From Caulobacter sp. SL161 (GTDB taxonomy: Bacteria > Pseudomonadota > Alphaproteobacteria > Caulobacterales > Caulobacteraceae), in assembly GCF_026672375.1 (NCBI RefSeq), contig NZ_JAPPRA010000001.1:3410001-3474000 (forward strand): a DNA stretch of 64,000 nt. Reading direction: 5' to 3'. Both the position numbers and the translations under genes were made by a program. Under the pieces are notes generated by a model that worked only from the letters and a program-made list of their open reading frames with translations, was not told the origin of the DNA and ran no database searches. This document shows positions 52,354 through 60,627 of the stretch, one piece after another; position 1 is the first letter of the stretch, and every line of letters starts with the position of its first letter.

Positions 52354-53577
52354 TTAGCTCGCCGCGAACTTCAGCAGCTTCACCGCATCAAAGTTCTGCA
52401 CGCCGCCGCCGACGCGCTTGGTGGTGTAGAACAGCACGTGCGGCTTGGCCGAGTACGGGTCGCGCAGCACCCGCACGCCGGCGCGGTCGACGATCAGATA
52501 GCCCTTCTCGAAGTCGCCGAACGCCACGGCCAGGGCGTTGGCCGCCACGTCGGGCATGGCCTCGATCTCGGTGACCGGGAAGCCGAGCAAGGACGCCGAC
52601 TGGCCCGGCTGCAGGGCCGCGCTCCAGATGTAGTTGCCTTGGGCGTCCTTGAACTTGCGCACGGCGCTGACCGTGCGGCGGTTCATCACGAAGCGGCCGT
52701 TCTGGCGGTACTGGGTCTTGGTGGCGTAGATCAGGTCGATCAGCTTGTCGGTCGGGTTGCTGGCGGTCCAGCCGCCCGCCACGCCGGTGGCCAGATAGCC
52801 GACCTGCCCCCAAGTGTAGCTGGCTTCCGGCGCGGCGGTATAGGCCAAGAGGCCCTTGGGCTTGTTGACCCCGTCGCCGGTCACGAAGGCCGTCGTTTCC
52901 TGGGCGGCGAAGGCGTCCTGCACTTCCTCGGCCAGCCACTCGTCGATGCTGACATAGGCGTCGTCCAGCAGGGCCTGGGTGGCGGCCGGGCTGGCGTAGA
53001 GCTCGCCGGCGGGGAAGTCGATGACGTCCAGGGTCGGCGCCGTGGTCTCGGGCCGCGCGGCGGTCTCGGCCACCCAGGCGGCGGCCAGGCCCGTGGGCGA
53101 GACCGGCTTGCGGAAGGTCCCGGCGCCGATGGTGCGCACCTGACAGATCTCGCGCATCGGCGAGGTGGCCGCCAGGCGACGCAGGATCAGCCGCTCCAGC
53201 TCCGGCGGGGCGACATAGCCGCCGGCGGTGGCCACGCTTTCAGAAAGACCTTTGGCCTCCAGCAGAGCGGCGGGCGTCTCGCCGGTCTTCACATAGCGAT
53301 CGAAGGCAGCCTTGCGCTCATCGACGCCGGCCACCGGCGCCTCGCCGCCCAGGGCGGGACGTCGCAGGTCGGCCATGATGCGATCCAGGCGCTCCTGGGC
53401 GCGCGAGACGGCCTCGTCGATGCGGCCGACCTTCTCTTCCAGCAGCACATCGGCCCGCTTGGTCTCGATCGCCGCCAGCCGCGCGTCATTGGCGGCCTTG
53501 AAGCTCTCGAAAGCCGACAAGACGTCAGCCAGCGCCGCGCGGGCCTCGGGCGAGGCCGCGTGTTTGGTTTCCTTCAT
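52354..53577 (-). CDS. GTA g5: HK97-type major capsid protein
   Basis: A 407-residue capsid protein. Residues 1 to about 105 are a charged coiled-coil scaffold (EARAALADVLSAFESFKAANDARLAAIETKRADVLLEEK) expected to be removed by the g4 protease. The HK97 shell follows (ATAGGYVAPPELERLILRRLAATSPMREICQVRTI, FPAGELYASPAATQALLDDAYVSIDEWLAEEVQDAFA, GLLAY). Length fits the GTA family. It is flanked by a family B repeat and, on the other side, by a plus-strand VOC gene that separates it from g4. Confidence 0.95.
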   Translation of the reverse strand: MKETKHAASPEARAALADVLSAFESFKAANDARLAAIETKRADVLLEEKVGRIDEAVSRAQERLDRIMADLRRPALGGEAPVAGVDERKAAFDRYVKTGETPAALLEAKGLSESVATAGGYVAPPELERLILRRLAATSPMREICQVRTIGAGTFRKPVSPTGLAAAWVAETAARPETTAPTLDVIDFPAGELYASPAATQALLDDAYVSIDEWLAEEVQDAFAAQETTAFVTGDGVNKPKGLLAYTAAPEASYTWGQVGYLATGVAGGWTASNPTDKLIDLIYATKTQYRQNGRFVMNRRTVSAVRKFKDAQGNYIWSAALQPGQSASLLGFPVTEIEAMPDVAANALAVAFGDFEKGYLIVDRAGVRVLRDPYSAKPHVLFYTTKRVGGGVQNFDAVKLLKFAAS

Positions 53578-53686
53578 GGGGTTCTCCGGGAAAGCCCCCT
53601 CCCCTCGATGGGGAGGGGTAGGGGTGGGGTGACGCGGCGGTGACCGCGCCCCAAAGGTGGGACCGGCGTTGTGCTAAGGTCGTCCT

Positions 53687-54043
53687 ATGACCGACCAAGC
53701 CACTCCGAACCTGCCGTCGCGCGACTTCGACGCGACCGAACGTTTCTATCTGGCTCTGGGCTTCGAGCGATCCTGGCGCGATCAAGGCTGGATGATCCTG
53801 GAACGCGGCGACCTGACGCTGGAGTTCTTCCCGTACCCAGACCTCGATCCGGCCACGAGCTCGTTCGGTTGCTGCCTGCGCCTGGATGACCTCGATGGCT
53901 TCTACGCCGTCTGTCGGGGGAACGGGATTGCAGAGAAGACGACCGGCTGGCCGCGCCTGCATCCGCCGCGCGACATGGGGCCGATCGTCATGGCGGCGTT
54001 GATCGACCCAGACGGGACACTGGTCAGGCTGATCCAGAACTGA
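53687..54043 (+). CDS. VOC/bleomycin-resistance-like protein (cargo inside GTA cluster)
   Basis: A 118-residue protein with the layout of bleomycin-resistance/VOC proteins: ATPNLPSRDFDATERFYLALGFERSWRDQGWMILERGDLTLEFFPYP and FYAVCRGNGIAEKTTGWPR...IDPDGTLVRLIQN. Such proteins bind bleomycin-type compounds or small hydrophobic ligands. It is on the strand opposite to the GTA genes, between g5 and g4, and its 3' end overlaps the g4 3' end by 20 bases. Confidence 0.88.
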   Translation: MTDQATPNLPSRDFDATERFYLALGFERSWRDQGWMILERGDLTLEFFPYPDLDPATSSFGCCLRLDDLDGFYAVCRGNGIAEKTTGWPRLHPPRDMGPIVMAALIDPDGTLVRLIQN

Positions 54044-54458
54044 CCGTTTGCCGCGACACGTTCAGCCGCGCGCCGGGCAGCATCGGGAAGGTCACGATCG
54101 ACACCTCCCAGAGCTCCACGCGGGACAGCACGCGAAGGCGGCCTTGCGTCCGGGCCTTCACCTGGCGAAAGCCGATGGAGAGGCCGTCCAGCGCCCCGGC
54201 CTCGACCAGGGCGGCGACCAGGGCTCCGCGCGGCGTCGTTCGCAAAATCCGCCCGCGCACGAACAGCCCCTTGGCGTCCTCGACCACCGCGTCCCAGACG
54301 CCGATCGGCTCGGCCTCATCGTGCTGGTGCAGCATCTTGACCGGCGCCCCGGCCGCCAGGCTCTCGGCGAAGGCGCCGGCGGCGGTGACGTCGTCATTGA
54401 GGTCGCGGGTCCAGAACAGGGACGCATAGCCCTCGATCTTCAGCTCATCGTCGGTCAT
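54024..54458 (-). CDS. GTA g4: HK97-type prohead protease
   Basis: A 144-residue serine protease that trims the capsid protein. MTDDELKIEGYASLFWTRDLNDDVTAAGAFAESLA is followed by VKMLHQHDEAEPIGVW (catalytic His) and GALDGLSIGFR (catalytic Ser), then ELWEVSIVTFPMLPGARL. ATG 54458 overlaps the g3.5 stop by 4 bases. The tail-to-tail overlap with the VOC gene does not disturb family motifs. Confidence 0.92.
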   Translation of the reverse strand: MTDDELKIEGYASLFWTRDLNDDVTAAGAFAESLAAGAPVKMLHQHDEAEPIGVWDAVVEDAKGLFVRGRILRTTPRGALVAALVEAGALDGLSIGFRQVKARTQGRLRVLSRVELWEVSIVTFPMLPGARLNVSRQTVSSGSA

Positions 54459-54700
54459 CGCGAGCGCTCCAGCTTGGCCTCGATGCGGATCAGGCTCTGG
54501 CGGGCGGCCTCGGCCTGGACTTCCAGGCGGGCCAGGCGCTCGGCCACCGGGGCCTGGGCCTCGAGCCGACGCTGCATTTCGTCGATCCGCGCCGCAGCCT
54601 TGCCGGCCCACAACAGGGCGGCGGCCGCCTGCAGGAACACGGTGACCAGAACAGCGGCCGACACCTGGCGGTCCAGCCGCCAGCGGGTGGGTTGGGTCAT
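54455..54700 (-). CDS. GTA g3.5: small membrane/coiled-coil protein
   Basis: An 81-residue protein with one hydrophobic helix (VSAAVLVTVFLQAAAALLWAG) and a coiled coil (ARIDEMQRRLEAQAPVAERLARLEVQAEAARQSLIRIEAKLERS), encoded between portal and protease genes where GTA clusters carry orfg3.5. Exact role unknown. Confidence 0.75.
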   Translation of the reverse strand: MTQPTRWRLDRQVSAAVLVTVFLQAAAALLWAGKAAARIDEMQRRLEAQAPVAERLARLEVQAEAARQSLIRIEAKLERSR

Positions 54701-54714
54701 GGAAACCTCTTGAG

Positions 54715-54822
54715 ACTTGCCCCCTCCGCGCTGACGCGCTCCTCCCCCGGAGGGAGAAGAAGGAGGCTCCTTCCGCCCCCTGCGGGGGCGGACGACCGCG
54801 AAGCGGTCAGGTGGGGGCCAGC
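54715..54822. repeat. Family B palindromic repeat, copy 2
   Basis: ACTTGCCCCCTCCGCGCTGA...GGTCAGGTGGGGGCC, about 108 bp, very like the copy at 52220. It lies between GTA g3 and g3.5. Confidence 0.82.
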
Positions 54823-54834
54823 GGCCTTGGCGGG

Positions 54835-55974
54835 TTACTGCGCCAGCCCCGCCAGCCGCCGCCGCTCGGGGTCAGTCAGGAAACTCGCCGCCTGGAGGCG
54901 GCTCCACAGGGCGTCGCGCTCGGCCGCCAGGGCCGGGACGGCGTCGAGGTCGGGGACGATGGTCGCGCCGGGGAACTTCGCGCCCAGCCAGCCGGTCAGC
55001 GCCCGCGCCGCCCGCTGGGCCAGCGGAACCACGGTCCCGCGCCAGAAGGCGGCGTTGGCCTCGCGATAGTTGGCGTAGGTATTGTCGCCGGGGATTCCGA
55101 GCAGCTGCGGCGGCACCCCGAACGCCAGGGCGATCTCGCGGGCGGCGGCGTGCTTGCCCTCGGTGAAGTCCATCTCGGCCGGCGACAGCGACATGGCCCG
55201 CCAGTCGAGCCCGCCTTCCAGCAAGAGCGGCCGGCCTGCATTGGCTTGACCCGAGTGAGCATTGGCCAGCTCGGTCTTCAGCCGGTCGAACTGCTCGTCG
55301 GTCAGGCGGTCGCCGGCGTCCTTGGACGAGTAGACGAGCGCGCCCGAAGGCCGGGCGGAGTTGTCCAACAGCGCCTTGTTCCAGGCGCTGGAGGCGTTGT
55401 GGACGTCGATGGCGAAGGCGGCGGCTTCCAGAGGCGAGAAGCCGTAGTGGTCGTTCGTCGGATTGAACAGCTTCAGGTGCAGCACCGGCAGCCAGCCGTC
55501 GCCGTCGCGCCCGATCCGCACGCTGCGTCCGGCGGCTTGATAGTCATAGGCCAGCGGCCAGCCGCGCGGACCCGGAACCAGCGTCATCCGGTCGGGGCGC
55601 AGGGCGTAGAGCTCGCTCGGCTGAGCGTCGCCGGCCGCCTCCAGATAGGCGTTGCCGGCCACCTGCAGGCTCCCGAAGAACGCCTCCATCAAGTCAGGCC
55701 CGCCCTGCTCGGGATTGGGCCGGTCGATCAGGCGTTTCAGCGGATGATCCTCGACGCGCCGCCCCTCTACGAACACCGCCAAGGGCGTGGCGGCGGCGGC
55801 CTCGGCGATCATCCGCACGCAGCGATAGGCCACCGGGTTCTTGGCGAACCCCTCGCTGGCCAGCGCGCCATAGTCACGCGGCGTCCACTGCGGCCGCCCG
55901 CCGGTGGTCAGCGCGATCAGCCGCGCGGCGCGGGAGTCCTTGCGCTCAGGCGGGCGCGGTTTGGAGAAGAGCAT
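54835..55974 (-). CDS. GTA g3: portal protein
   Basis: A 379-residue portal. ATG 55974 gives MLFSKPRPPERKDSRAARLIA, then the portal blocks NPVAYRCVRMIAEAAAATPLAVF, FFGSLQVAGNAYLEAAG, LHLKLFNPTNDHYGFSPLEAAAFAIDVHNASSAWNKALLDN and FGVPPQLLGIPGDNTYANYREANAAFW. It forms the dodecameric ring through which DNA enters the capsid. Upstream readings into the DUF559/repeat zone are rejected. Confidence 0.94.
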   Translation of the reverse strand: MLFSKPRPPERKDSRAARLIALTTGGRPQWTPRDYGALASEGFAKNPVAYRCVRMIAEAAAATPLAVFVEGRRVEDHPLKRLIDRPNPEQGGPDLMEAFFGSLQVAGNAYLEAAGDAQPSELYALRPDRMTLVPGPRGWPLAYDYQAAGRSVRIGRDGDGWLPVLHLKLFNPTNDHYGFSPLEAAAFAIDVHNASSAWNKALLDNSARPSGALVYSSKDAGDRLTDEQFDRLKTELANAHSGQANAGRPLLLEGGLDWRAMSLSPAEMDFTEGKHAAAREIALAFGVPPQLLGIPGDNTYANYREANAAFWRGTVVPLAQRAARALTGWLGAKFPGATIVPDLDAVPALAAERDALWSRLQAASFLTDPERRRLAGLAQ

Positions 55975-56044
55975 GGCGGTGCGCTCCGGGGTGGAGTTGA
56001 GAACGAATAGTGAACAATGTAGGGTGGTGGCGAAGGCGCAGATC

Positions 56045-56098
56045 AAAGTCCTCCCCCTAGCGGGGGAGGTGTCGGCGAAGCCGACGGAGGGGGACGTG
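56045..56098 (+). repeat. Family A repeat, left arm before DUF559 gene
   Basis: AAAGTCCTCCCCCTAGCGGGGGAGG followed by the CGGAGGGGGACGTG arm, about 54 bp. The arm ends in a ribosome binding site (GGAGGGGG) and the GTG that starts the DUF559 gene. Confidence 0.85.
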
Positions 56099-56491
56099 AA
56101 ACGATCCGAAAAACCCTGCATCGCTCAGGCACGAAAGCTGCGACGGCAGATGTCTCTGCCCGAGGTTCTGTTGTGGAACGGCCTACGCGGCGGACGCCTC
56201 GATGGCCTGAAATTCCGCCGCCAGCATCCGATCGGGCCTTATGTGCTCGACTTCTACTGTCCAGCCGCGCACTTGGCGGTCGAGATCGATGGCTGGTCGC
56301 ACGCGACCGAGGATCGGCCGGAGCAGGACGAGATCCGTGACATGCGACTCTTCGAACGTGGCGTTCACACGCTGCGAATACTGGCGAGCGAAGTCTTGCG
56401 ATCTGTCGACGACACCTTGGCGACCATCCTGGAAACCGCGCGACCATGGAAACAAAATCCTCCCCCCAGTGGGGGAGGTGTCGGCCCGTAG
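56096..56491 (+). CDS. DUF559 endonuclease-like protein embedded in family A repeats
   Basis: A 131-residue protein. ARKLRRQMSLPEVLLWNGLRG leads into KFRRQHPIGPYVLDFYCPAAHLAVEIDGWSHA, the Vsr/PD-(D/E)XK-like core of DUF559 (Asp in VLDF, Glu/Asp in VEIDG, His), and LRILASEVLRSVDDTL. The start GTG and its GGAGGGGG ribosome site come from a repeat arm, and the last 11 residues (NPPPSGGGVGP) and stop come from the next full repeat. It lies between GTA g3 and g2 on the opposite strand. The nuclease role is inferred from the fold. Confidence 0.88.
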   Translation: MKRSEKPCIAQARKLRRQMSLPEVLLWNGLRGGRLDGLKFRRQHPIGPYVLDFYCPAAHLAVEIDGWSHATEDRPEQDEIRDMRLFERGVHTLRILASEVLRSVDDTLATILETARPWKQNPPPSGGGVGP

Positions 56492-56575
56492 GGGCGACGG
56501 AGGGGGAAGAGGCCGAGCCAGGCGAACTTCCCCCTCCGGTCCTTCGGACCACCTCCCCCTCTGGGGGGAGGATTT
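56455..56575. repeat. Family A palindromic repeat, copy 7 (right of DUF559)
   Basis: A full copy of about 121 bp with AAATCCTCCCCC...GGGGGAGGATTT ends. Its first bases are translated as the C-terminal tail and stop of the DUF559 gene. Confidence 0.87.
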
Positions 56576-56590
56576 GGAACGTTGAACCTC

Positions 56591-56617
56591 AATCCTCCCC
56601 CGCATCGCGGGGGAGGA
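56591..56617. repeat. Short family A-like palindrome
   Basis: AATCCTCCCCCGCATCGCGGGGGAGGA reduced to a single hairpin of 27 bases, between the DUF559 right repeat and the g2 stop. Probably a minimal or decayed copy that could serve as a terminator for g2. Confidence 0.65.
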
Positions 56618-56623
56618 ACTTAG

Positions 56624-57871
56624 CTAAAGCGCCCGCAGCCGGGGCCGCCTCTCCGCCCCCAGCATCAGGTCGCTGACCGCCCAGACCAGCGCATCCGCCC
56701 GGTCGGGGCTGTGGTGCAGGTCGCCGGAGCCGAGGGCCATCAGCTCCTCCTCCAGCGCCGCGAACGCGCCGCAGTGCAGGACCCGGCCCTGTTCGTACAA
56801 GGCCGCGACCGGCTCGGCCCTCGCCCGCTTGCCCACCGAGGCGCGGACCAGTTTCACGCGGCACGGCGGGTCGGCTTGCGCGAGCACCGAGCGGACCATG
56901 TCGCCGCCCTGGTTGGCCTCGGTCACCAGGGCGTCGGCGGTCCAGGCTCTGGCGGCGGCCACCGCCCTCCCCGCCCAGCCGGCGGGAGACAATCCCCGCG
57001 CGGTCTCGTCGGCCAGGACGAAGGCGCGGTCGTCGCGGCGGCCGACGACCACGATCCCGCAGGCGTCACCGGTGGCGGTGGCCGGCGGGTCGACGGCCAC
57101 GACCACGCGGTCCAGGCGCGCCGGCCGCGCGGCCCGGCAGCGCGCAAGGTCCTCGGCGCGGAACAGGCCGCCGTCGGTCTCGACGACGACGCCGTCCAGC
57201 TCCTGGGCCGCCAGTCGCGTGCCGCCGTAGAGGCTCTCCAGCGTCCGCAGGAAGGTGGGCGCCAGGTTGCCGGCGTTGGCGTGGGTGCCGGCGCGGGTCA
57301 GGGCCACGCCGGGCTCGGCCATCAGGGTCTTGAGCGCCCGGTGCGGCTTGGGCGTGGTGGTCACCACAAGGCGCGGATCCTCGCCCAGTCGCAGGCCGAA
57401 CCGCAGCATGGCCAGGGTCTCGGCGGGCTTGGGCCAGGCGCAGAACTCGTCGGCCCAGGCGGCGTGGAACTGCGGCCCGCGCAGGGATTCCGGATCCTCG
57501 GCCGAGAAGGCGTAGGCGACCGCGCCGTTGGGCCAGACGAGGCGCCGGCGCGAGGCTTCCCAGCGGGGGCGAAAGACCGGTCCGCCCATGGATCTAAGGC
57601 CCGACGGGCCTTCGATCATGACTTCCCGAACGTCGTGCAAGGTGGGACCGATCAGGGCCTGAGTCGGATAGGCCAAGGCGTTCCAGGTGATCCAGTGCGC
57701 GCCCGCGAAGGTCTTGCCCGCGCCGCGCCCTCCCAGCATGAGCCAGGTGGACCAGGGTTTGAACGGCGAGGCGAGCTGATGCTTGAGCGGCTCCGCCAGG
57801 GCCGCGCTAAGCAGGCGTTGTTGATCCTCCGGCTCCAGGCTCATCACGACCGTCGCCAGCGCCCTCATCAT
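56624..57871 (-). CDS. GTA g2: large terminase
   Basis: A 415-residue DNA-packaging motor. Walker A LMLGGRGAGKTFAGAHW near residue 47, the Walker B-like region FHAAWADEFCAWP, LVVTTTPKPHRAL, and the nuclease start VVVAVDPPATATGDACGIVVVG with later Asp near SPDRADALVWAVSDLML. ATG 57871 (MMRALATVVMSLEPED) overlaps the g1 gene by 65 bases; ATG 57844 is an alternative start. Confidence 0.93.
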   Translation of the reverse strand: MMRALATVVMSLEPEDQQRLLSAALAEPLKHQLASPFKPWSTWLMLGGRGAGKTFAGAHWITWNALAYPTQALIGPTLHDVREVMIEGPSGLRSMGGPVFRPRWEASRRRLVWPNGAVAYAFSAEDPESLRGPQFHAAWADEFCAWPKPAETLAMLRFGLRLGEDPRLVVTTTPKPHRALKTLMAEPGVALTRAGTHANAGNLAPTFLRTLESLYGGTRLAAQELDGVVVETDGGLFRAEDLARCRAARPARLDRVVVAVDPPATATGDACGIVVVGRRDDRAFVLADETARGLSPAGWAGRAVAAARAWTADALVTEANQGGDMVRSVLAQADPPCRVKLVRASVGKRARAEPVAALYEQGRVLHCGAFAALEEELMALGSGDLHHSPDRADALVWAVSDLMLGAERRPRLRAL

Positions 57872-58214
57872 CTCTGCGTTTGAGCTCGAGGAGCTCAGCA
57901 AAGCGAGTGAAGCGGGCGACAAGAGCGGCCTGAAGTTCTTCGGGGTCGTCCGGTATGCCGTCATGCATGGAAGCCTCGTCGTCATCGGCCGCCTCGTCGG
58001 CGGCGGGTTTGGCTTTAGGCTCAGGGACCATCGTGGCCACCGCCTTGGTCGATCGCGCGAAGACGCCGCAGGCGCGGGCGTCCTTCTCGATCTGGGCGCG
58101 TTCGGCGGGGTCGGTGGAGATTTCGAAGGCGGCGATGAGCGTGTCCATCTTCGCCTGGAGGCGGGTCTGCAGCGTCGCGCTCCAGTCCCGGACCTCGTCG
58201 CTTCTTCCGGCCAT
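57807..58214 (-). CDS. GTA g1: small terminase-like protein
   Basis: A 135-residue acidic protein at the head of the cluster. The N-terminal part (RDWSATLQTRLQAKMDTLIAAFEISTDPAERAQIEKDARACGVFARS) and C-terminal helix (PEELQAALVARFTRFAELLELKRRD) have the layout of GTA gp1/TerS. ATG 58214 (MAGRSDEV) is chosen over an upstream reading. First gene of the minus-strand GTA transcript. Confidence 0.75.
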   Translation of the reverse strand: MAGRSDEVRDWSATLQTRLQAKMDTLIAAFEISTDPAERAQIEKDARACGVFARSTKAVATMVPEPKAKPAADEAADDDEASMHDGIPDDPEELQAALVARFTRFAELLELKRRDDEGAGDGRDEPGAGGSTTPA

Positions 58215-58477
58215 GACACAAAGATACGGCGCCAGCGGGCGCGGATGATTGGCGGGCGCGTAAAAGTGACAAGGCTCTGATTTCACGAGACTTCGTCTGG
58301 CTTATTCAGAGCGTTCAGGCGCGCCAATCCCCATAGTGGGGGTCCCTGATGGGCAACCGCGTCCCAAAAATCCGCCCGCAGGGGGCGCCCGATTGGCTAT
58401 CCTGCCCCCAGCGCGCATGGACATGTCATGTTAGCGCTCCCATATAGCGGCTCCACACCCTAACCAGCAGGACGACC
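58215..58477. promoter_or_regulatory. Divergent control region of the GTA cluster and aldehyde dehydrogenase
   Basis: 263 bases between g1 (minus) and the dehydrogenase (plus). It contains a small hairpin CCCCATAGTGGGG (58333-58345) and the palindrome GACATGTC (58420-58427). The GTA promoter must lie here; I cannot identify the activator site by eye. Confidence 0.45.
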
Positions 58478-60061
58478 ATGGCGCATCTGACGGGCGAGCT
58501 TCTGATCGGCGGCGAGCGCCGCTTGGGGACCCACGGCGAGATCAAGGGCGTCAATCCGGCCACCGGCGAGACGCTGGAGCCGGCCTTCGGCGGCGCGACC
58601 AAGGCCGATGTCGAGGCCGCCTGCGCCCTGGCCGCGCAGGCGTTCGGCCCCTACCGGTCCCTGCCCTACGAGACCCTCTCCAAGTTCCTGGAGTCGATCG
58701 CCGAGCACATCGAGGCCATCGGCGATGAGCTGATCGTCCGCACCATGGCCGAGACCGGCCTGCCGCGTCCGCGTCTGGAAGGCGAGCGGGGCCGCACCGT
58801 CGGCCAGCTGCGCCTGTTCGCCGGCGTGCTGCGCGACGGCGGCTTCCTGGAGGCCCGCATCGACCCGGCCATGCCGGACCGCAAGCCCCTGCCGCGTCCT
58901 GATCTTCGCCTGCGCAACGTGCCGCTGGGTCCGGTGGCGGTGTTCGGCGCGTCGAACTTCCCGCTGGCCTTCTCGGTGGCCGGGGGCGACACGGCCTCGG
59001 CCCTGGCGGCCGGCTGCCCGGTCATCGTCAAGGCGCACCCGGCCCATCCCGGCGCCTCGGAGCTGGTCGGCCGCGCCATCCAGGCCGCTGTCGCCGCCTG
59101 CGGCCTGCCTCCGGGCGTGTTCTCGCTGATCCACGACAGCGGCTATGAGGTCAGCCAGGCCCTGGTCGCCGATGCCCGGGTCAAGGCCGCCGGCTTCACC
59201 GGCTCGCGCCGCGGGGGCCTCGCTTTGATGGCCATCGCCCAGGGCCGCCCCGAACCGATCCCGTTCTACGCCGAGATGAGCAGCATCAATCCGGTGATCC
59301 TGCTGCCGGGCGCCTTGAAGGCGCGGGCCGACAAGATCGCGCCGGACTTCGTGGCCGCCCTGACCCTGGGCGCGGGCCAGTTCTGCACCAATCCCGGCCT
59401 GATCCTGGCCCTCGACGGCCCGGAACTGGACGCCTTCGTCGACGCCGCGGGGAAGGCGGTCGAGGCGGCGCCGGCGGCGGTGATGCTGACGCCCGGCATC
59501 TGCCAGGCCTTCGCGCATGGGGTCGCGGCCCTGACCGAGGCCAAGGACGTGACCACGGTCGCGCGCGGCGTCCCGGGTCCTGACGGCAGCCACACCGGCC
59601 GCGCGGCCCTGTTCAGCGTCAAGGCCGCTGACTTCCTGGCCAATCCTCACCTGCACGAGGAAGTGTTCGGCGCGGCCTCGCTGGTGGTGCGCTGCGCCGA
59701 TCAGGCCGAGCTCGAGAAGGTCGTGGCGGCCGTCGAGGGCCAGCTGACCATCGCCCTCCACATGGAAGAAGCCGACCACGGCGTCGCCGGCGCCCTGCTG
59801 CCGACCCTGGAGCTGAAGGCCGGCCGCATCCTGGTCAATGGTTTCGGCACCGGCGTCGAGGTGGCCCACGCCATGGTCCACGGCGGCCCGTTCCCCTCGA
59901 CCAGCGACGGCCGCACGACCTCAGTGGGCACGCTGGCGATTGCGCGCTTCCTGCGTCCGGTCAGCTACCAGAACCTGCCGGAAGCGCTGCTGCCGGCGGA
60001 GCTGAAGACCGAGAACCCGCTGGGTGTGGTGCGGCGGGTCGATGGGGTGGTGAAGGTCTAG
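58478..60061 (+). CDS. Alpha-ketoglutaric semialdehyde (2,5-dioxovalerate) dehydrogenase-like enzyme
   Basis: A 527-residue NAD(P)-dependent aldehyde dehydrogenase of the KGSADH-like subgroup. It has [42 protein letters not shown], the cofactor region GFTGSRRGG and the catalytic Cys in [12 protein letters not shown]; the substitution of the usual GQxC Glu region by SSINPVI is typical of this subgroup. It would finish oxidative sugar/hydroxyproline routes by making 2-oxoglutarate. Monocistronic, with AGGAC before ATG and a family A repeat 2 bases after the stop. Confidence 0.85.
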   Translation: MAHLTGELLIGGERRLGTHGEIKGVNPATGETLEPAFGGATKADVEAACALAAQAFGPYRSLPYETLSKFLESIAEHIEAIGDELIVRTMAETGLPRPRLEGERGRTVGQLRLFAGVLRDGGFLEARIDPAMPDRKPLPRPDLRLRNVPLGPVAVFGASNFPLAFSVAGGDTASALAAGCPVIVKAHPAHPGASELVGRAIQAAVAACGLPPGVFSLIHDSGYEVSQALVADARVKAAGFTGSRRGGLALMAIAQGRPEPIPFYAEMSSINPVILLPGALKARADKIAPDFVAALTLGAGQFCTNPGLILALDGPELDAFVDAAGKAVEAAPAAVMLTPGICQAFAHGVAALTEAKDVTTVARGVPGPDGSHTGRAALFSVKAADFLANPHLHEEVFGAASLVVRCADQAELEKVVAAVEGQLTIALHMEEADHGVAGALLPTLELKAGRILVNGFGTGVEVAHAMVHGGPFPSTSDGRTTSVGTLAIARFLRPVSYQNLPEALLPAELKTENPLGVVRRVDGVVKV

Positions 60062-60062
60062 G

Positions 60063-60185
60063 AAATCCTCCCCCCAGCGGGGGAGGTGTCGACCCGAAGG
60101 GGCGACGGAGGGGGAAGCGGCAAGCTCAGCAGCACTTCCCCCTCCGGTCGCTGCGCGACCACCTCCCCCGCTAGGGGGAGGATTT
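60063..60185. repeat. Family A palindromic repeat, copy 9
   Basis: A full copy of about 123 bp (AAATCCTCCCCC...GGGGGAGGATTT) between the converging dehydrogenase and cytochrome c genes. It may double as their terminator. Confidence 0.87.
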
Positions 60186-60199
60186 GTTTCAGCCCCCCC

Positions 60200-60613
60200 T
60201 CAGTGCCCGCCCGCGCTCGCAGGCTTGGCGAACTTGGCGACATCCGCCTCCGTCACCGGCTTGGCGTAGTTGTTGCCGAAGTGGGTGCGGACATAGGTCA
60301 CCGCCTCGGCCATCTGGGCGTTGCTAAGCGAGCCGGCGAAGCCAGGCATGGCCCCCTGCCCGCGCGCCACGACCATGATCGGATAGGCCGCACCGGCCAG
60401 CTTGGGGTTTGAGGCGAGGCCCGGAATGGTCCCCGCCCCGACCGCGCCCTTGGCGTCGGCCATGTGGCAGGCCTGGCAGACCGCGCCATAGACCTGCTCG
60501 CCGGTGACCGGCTTTTCGACCCGCACCACGCCGCCGGCCGAGTCTTGGGCGAAGGCTGGGGCGAAGGCGGGGGCGGCCATCAGGGTCGCCGTCAGCAGAA
60601 GAAGCTTACGCAT
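60200..60613 (-). CDS. Periplasmic class I cytochrome c
   Basis: A 137-residue protein with a signal peptide (MRKLLLLTATLMAAPAFAPAFA), the heme-attachment motif CQACH and a likely axial Met in QGAMPGFAGSLSN. Fifteen bases after the amine oxidase stop, so almost surely co-transcribed and likely its electron acceptor. Matured by the Ccm system encoded elsewhere in this window. Confidence 0.9.
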   Translation of the reverse strand: MRKLLLLTATLMAAPAFAPAFAQDSAGGVVRVEKPVTGEQVYGAVCQACHMADAKGAVGAGTIPGLASNPKLAGAAYPIMVVARGQGAMPGFAGSLSNAQMAEAVTYVRTHFGNNYAKPVTEADVAKFAKPASAGGH

Positions 60614-60627
60614 GTCAGGGCTCCCGA

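Noticed and set aside
56045..56575. Insertion sequence
   Set aside because: No transposase is present and no target-site duplication could be seen; the encoded protein is a DUF559 nuclease-like protein.
43001..58214. Ordinary prophage
   Set aside because: There is no integrase, repressor, lysis or replication gene, and gene content and order match the GTA head-tail cluster.
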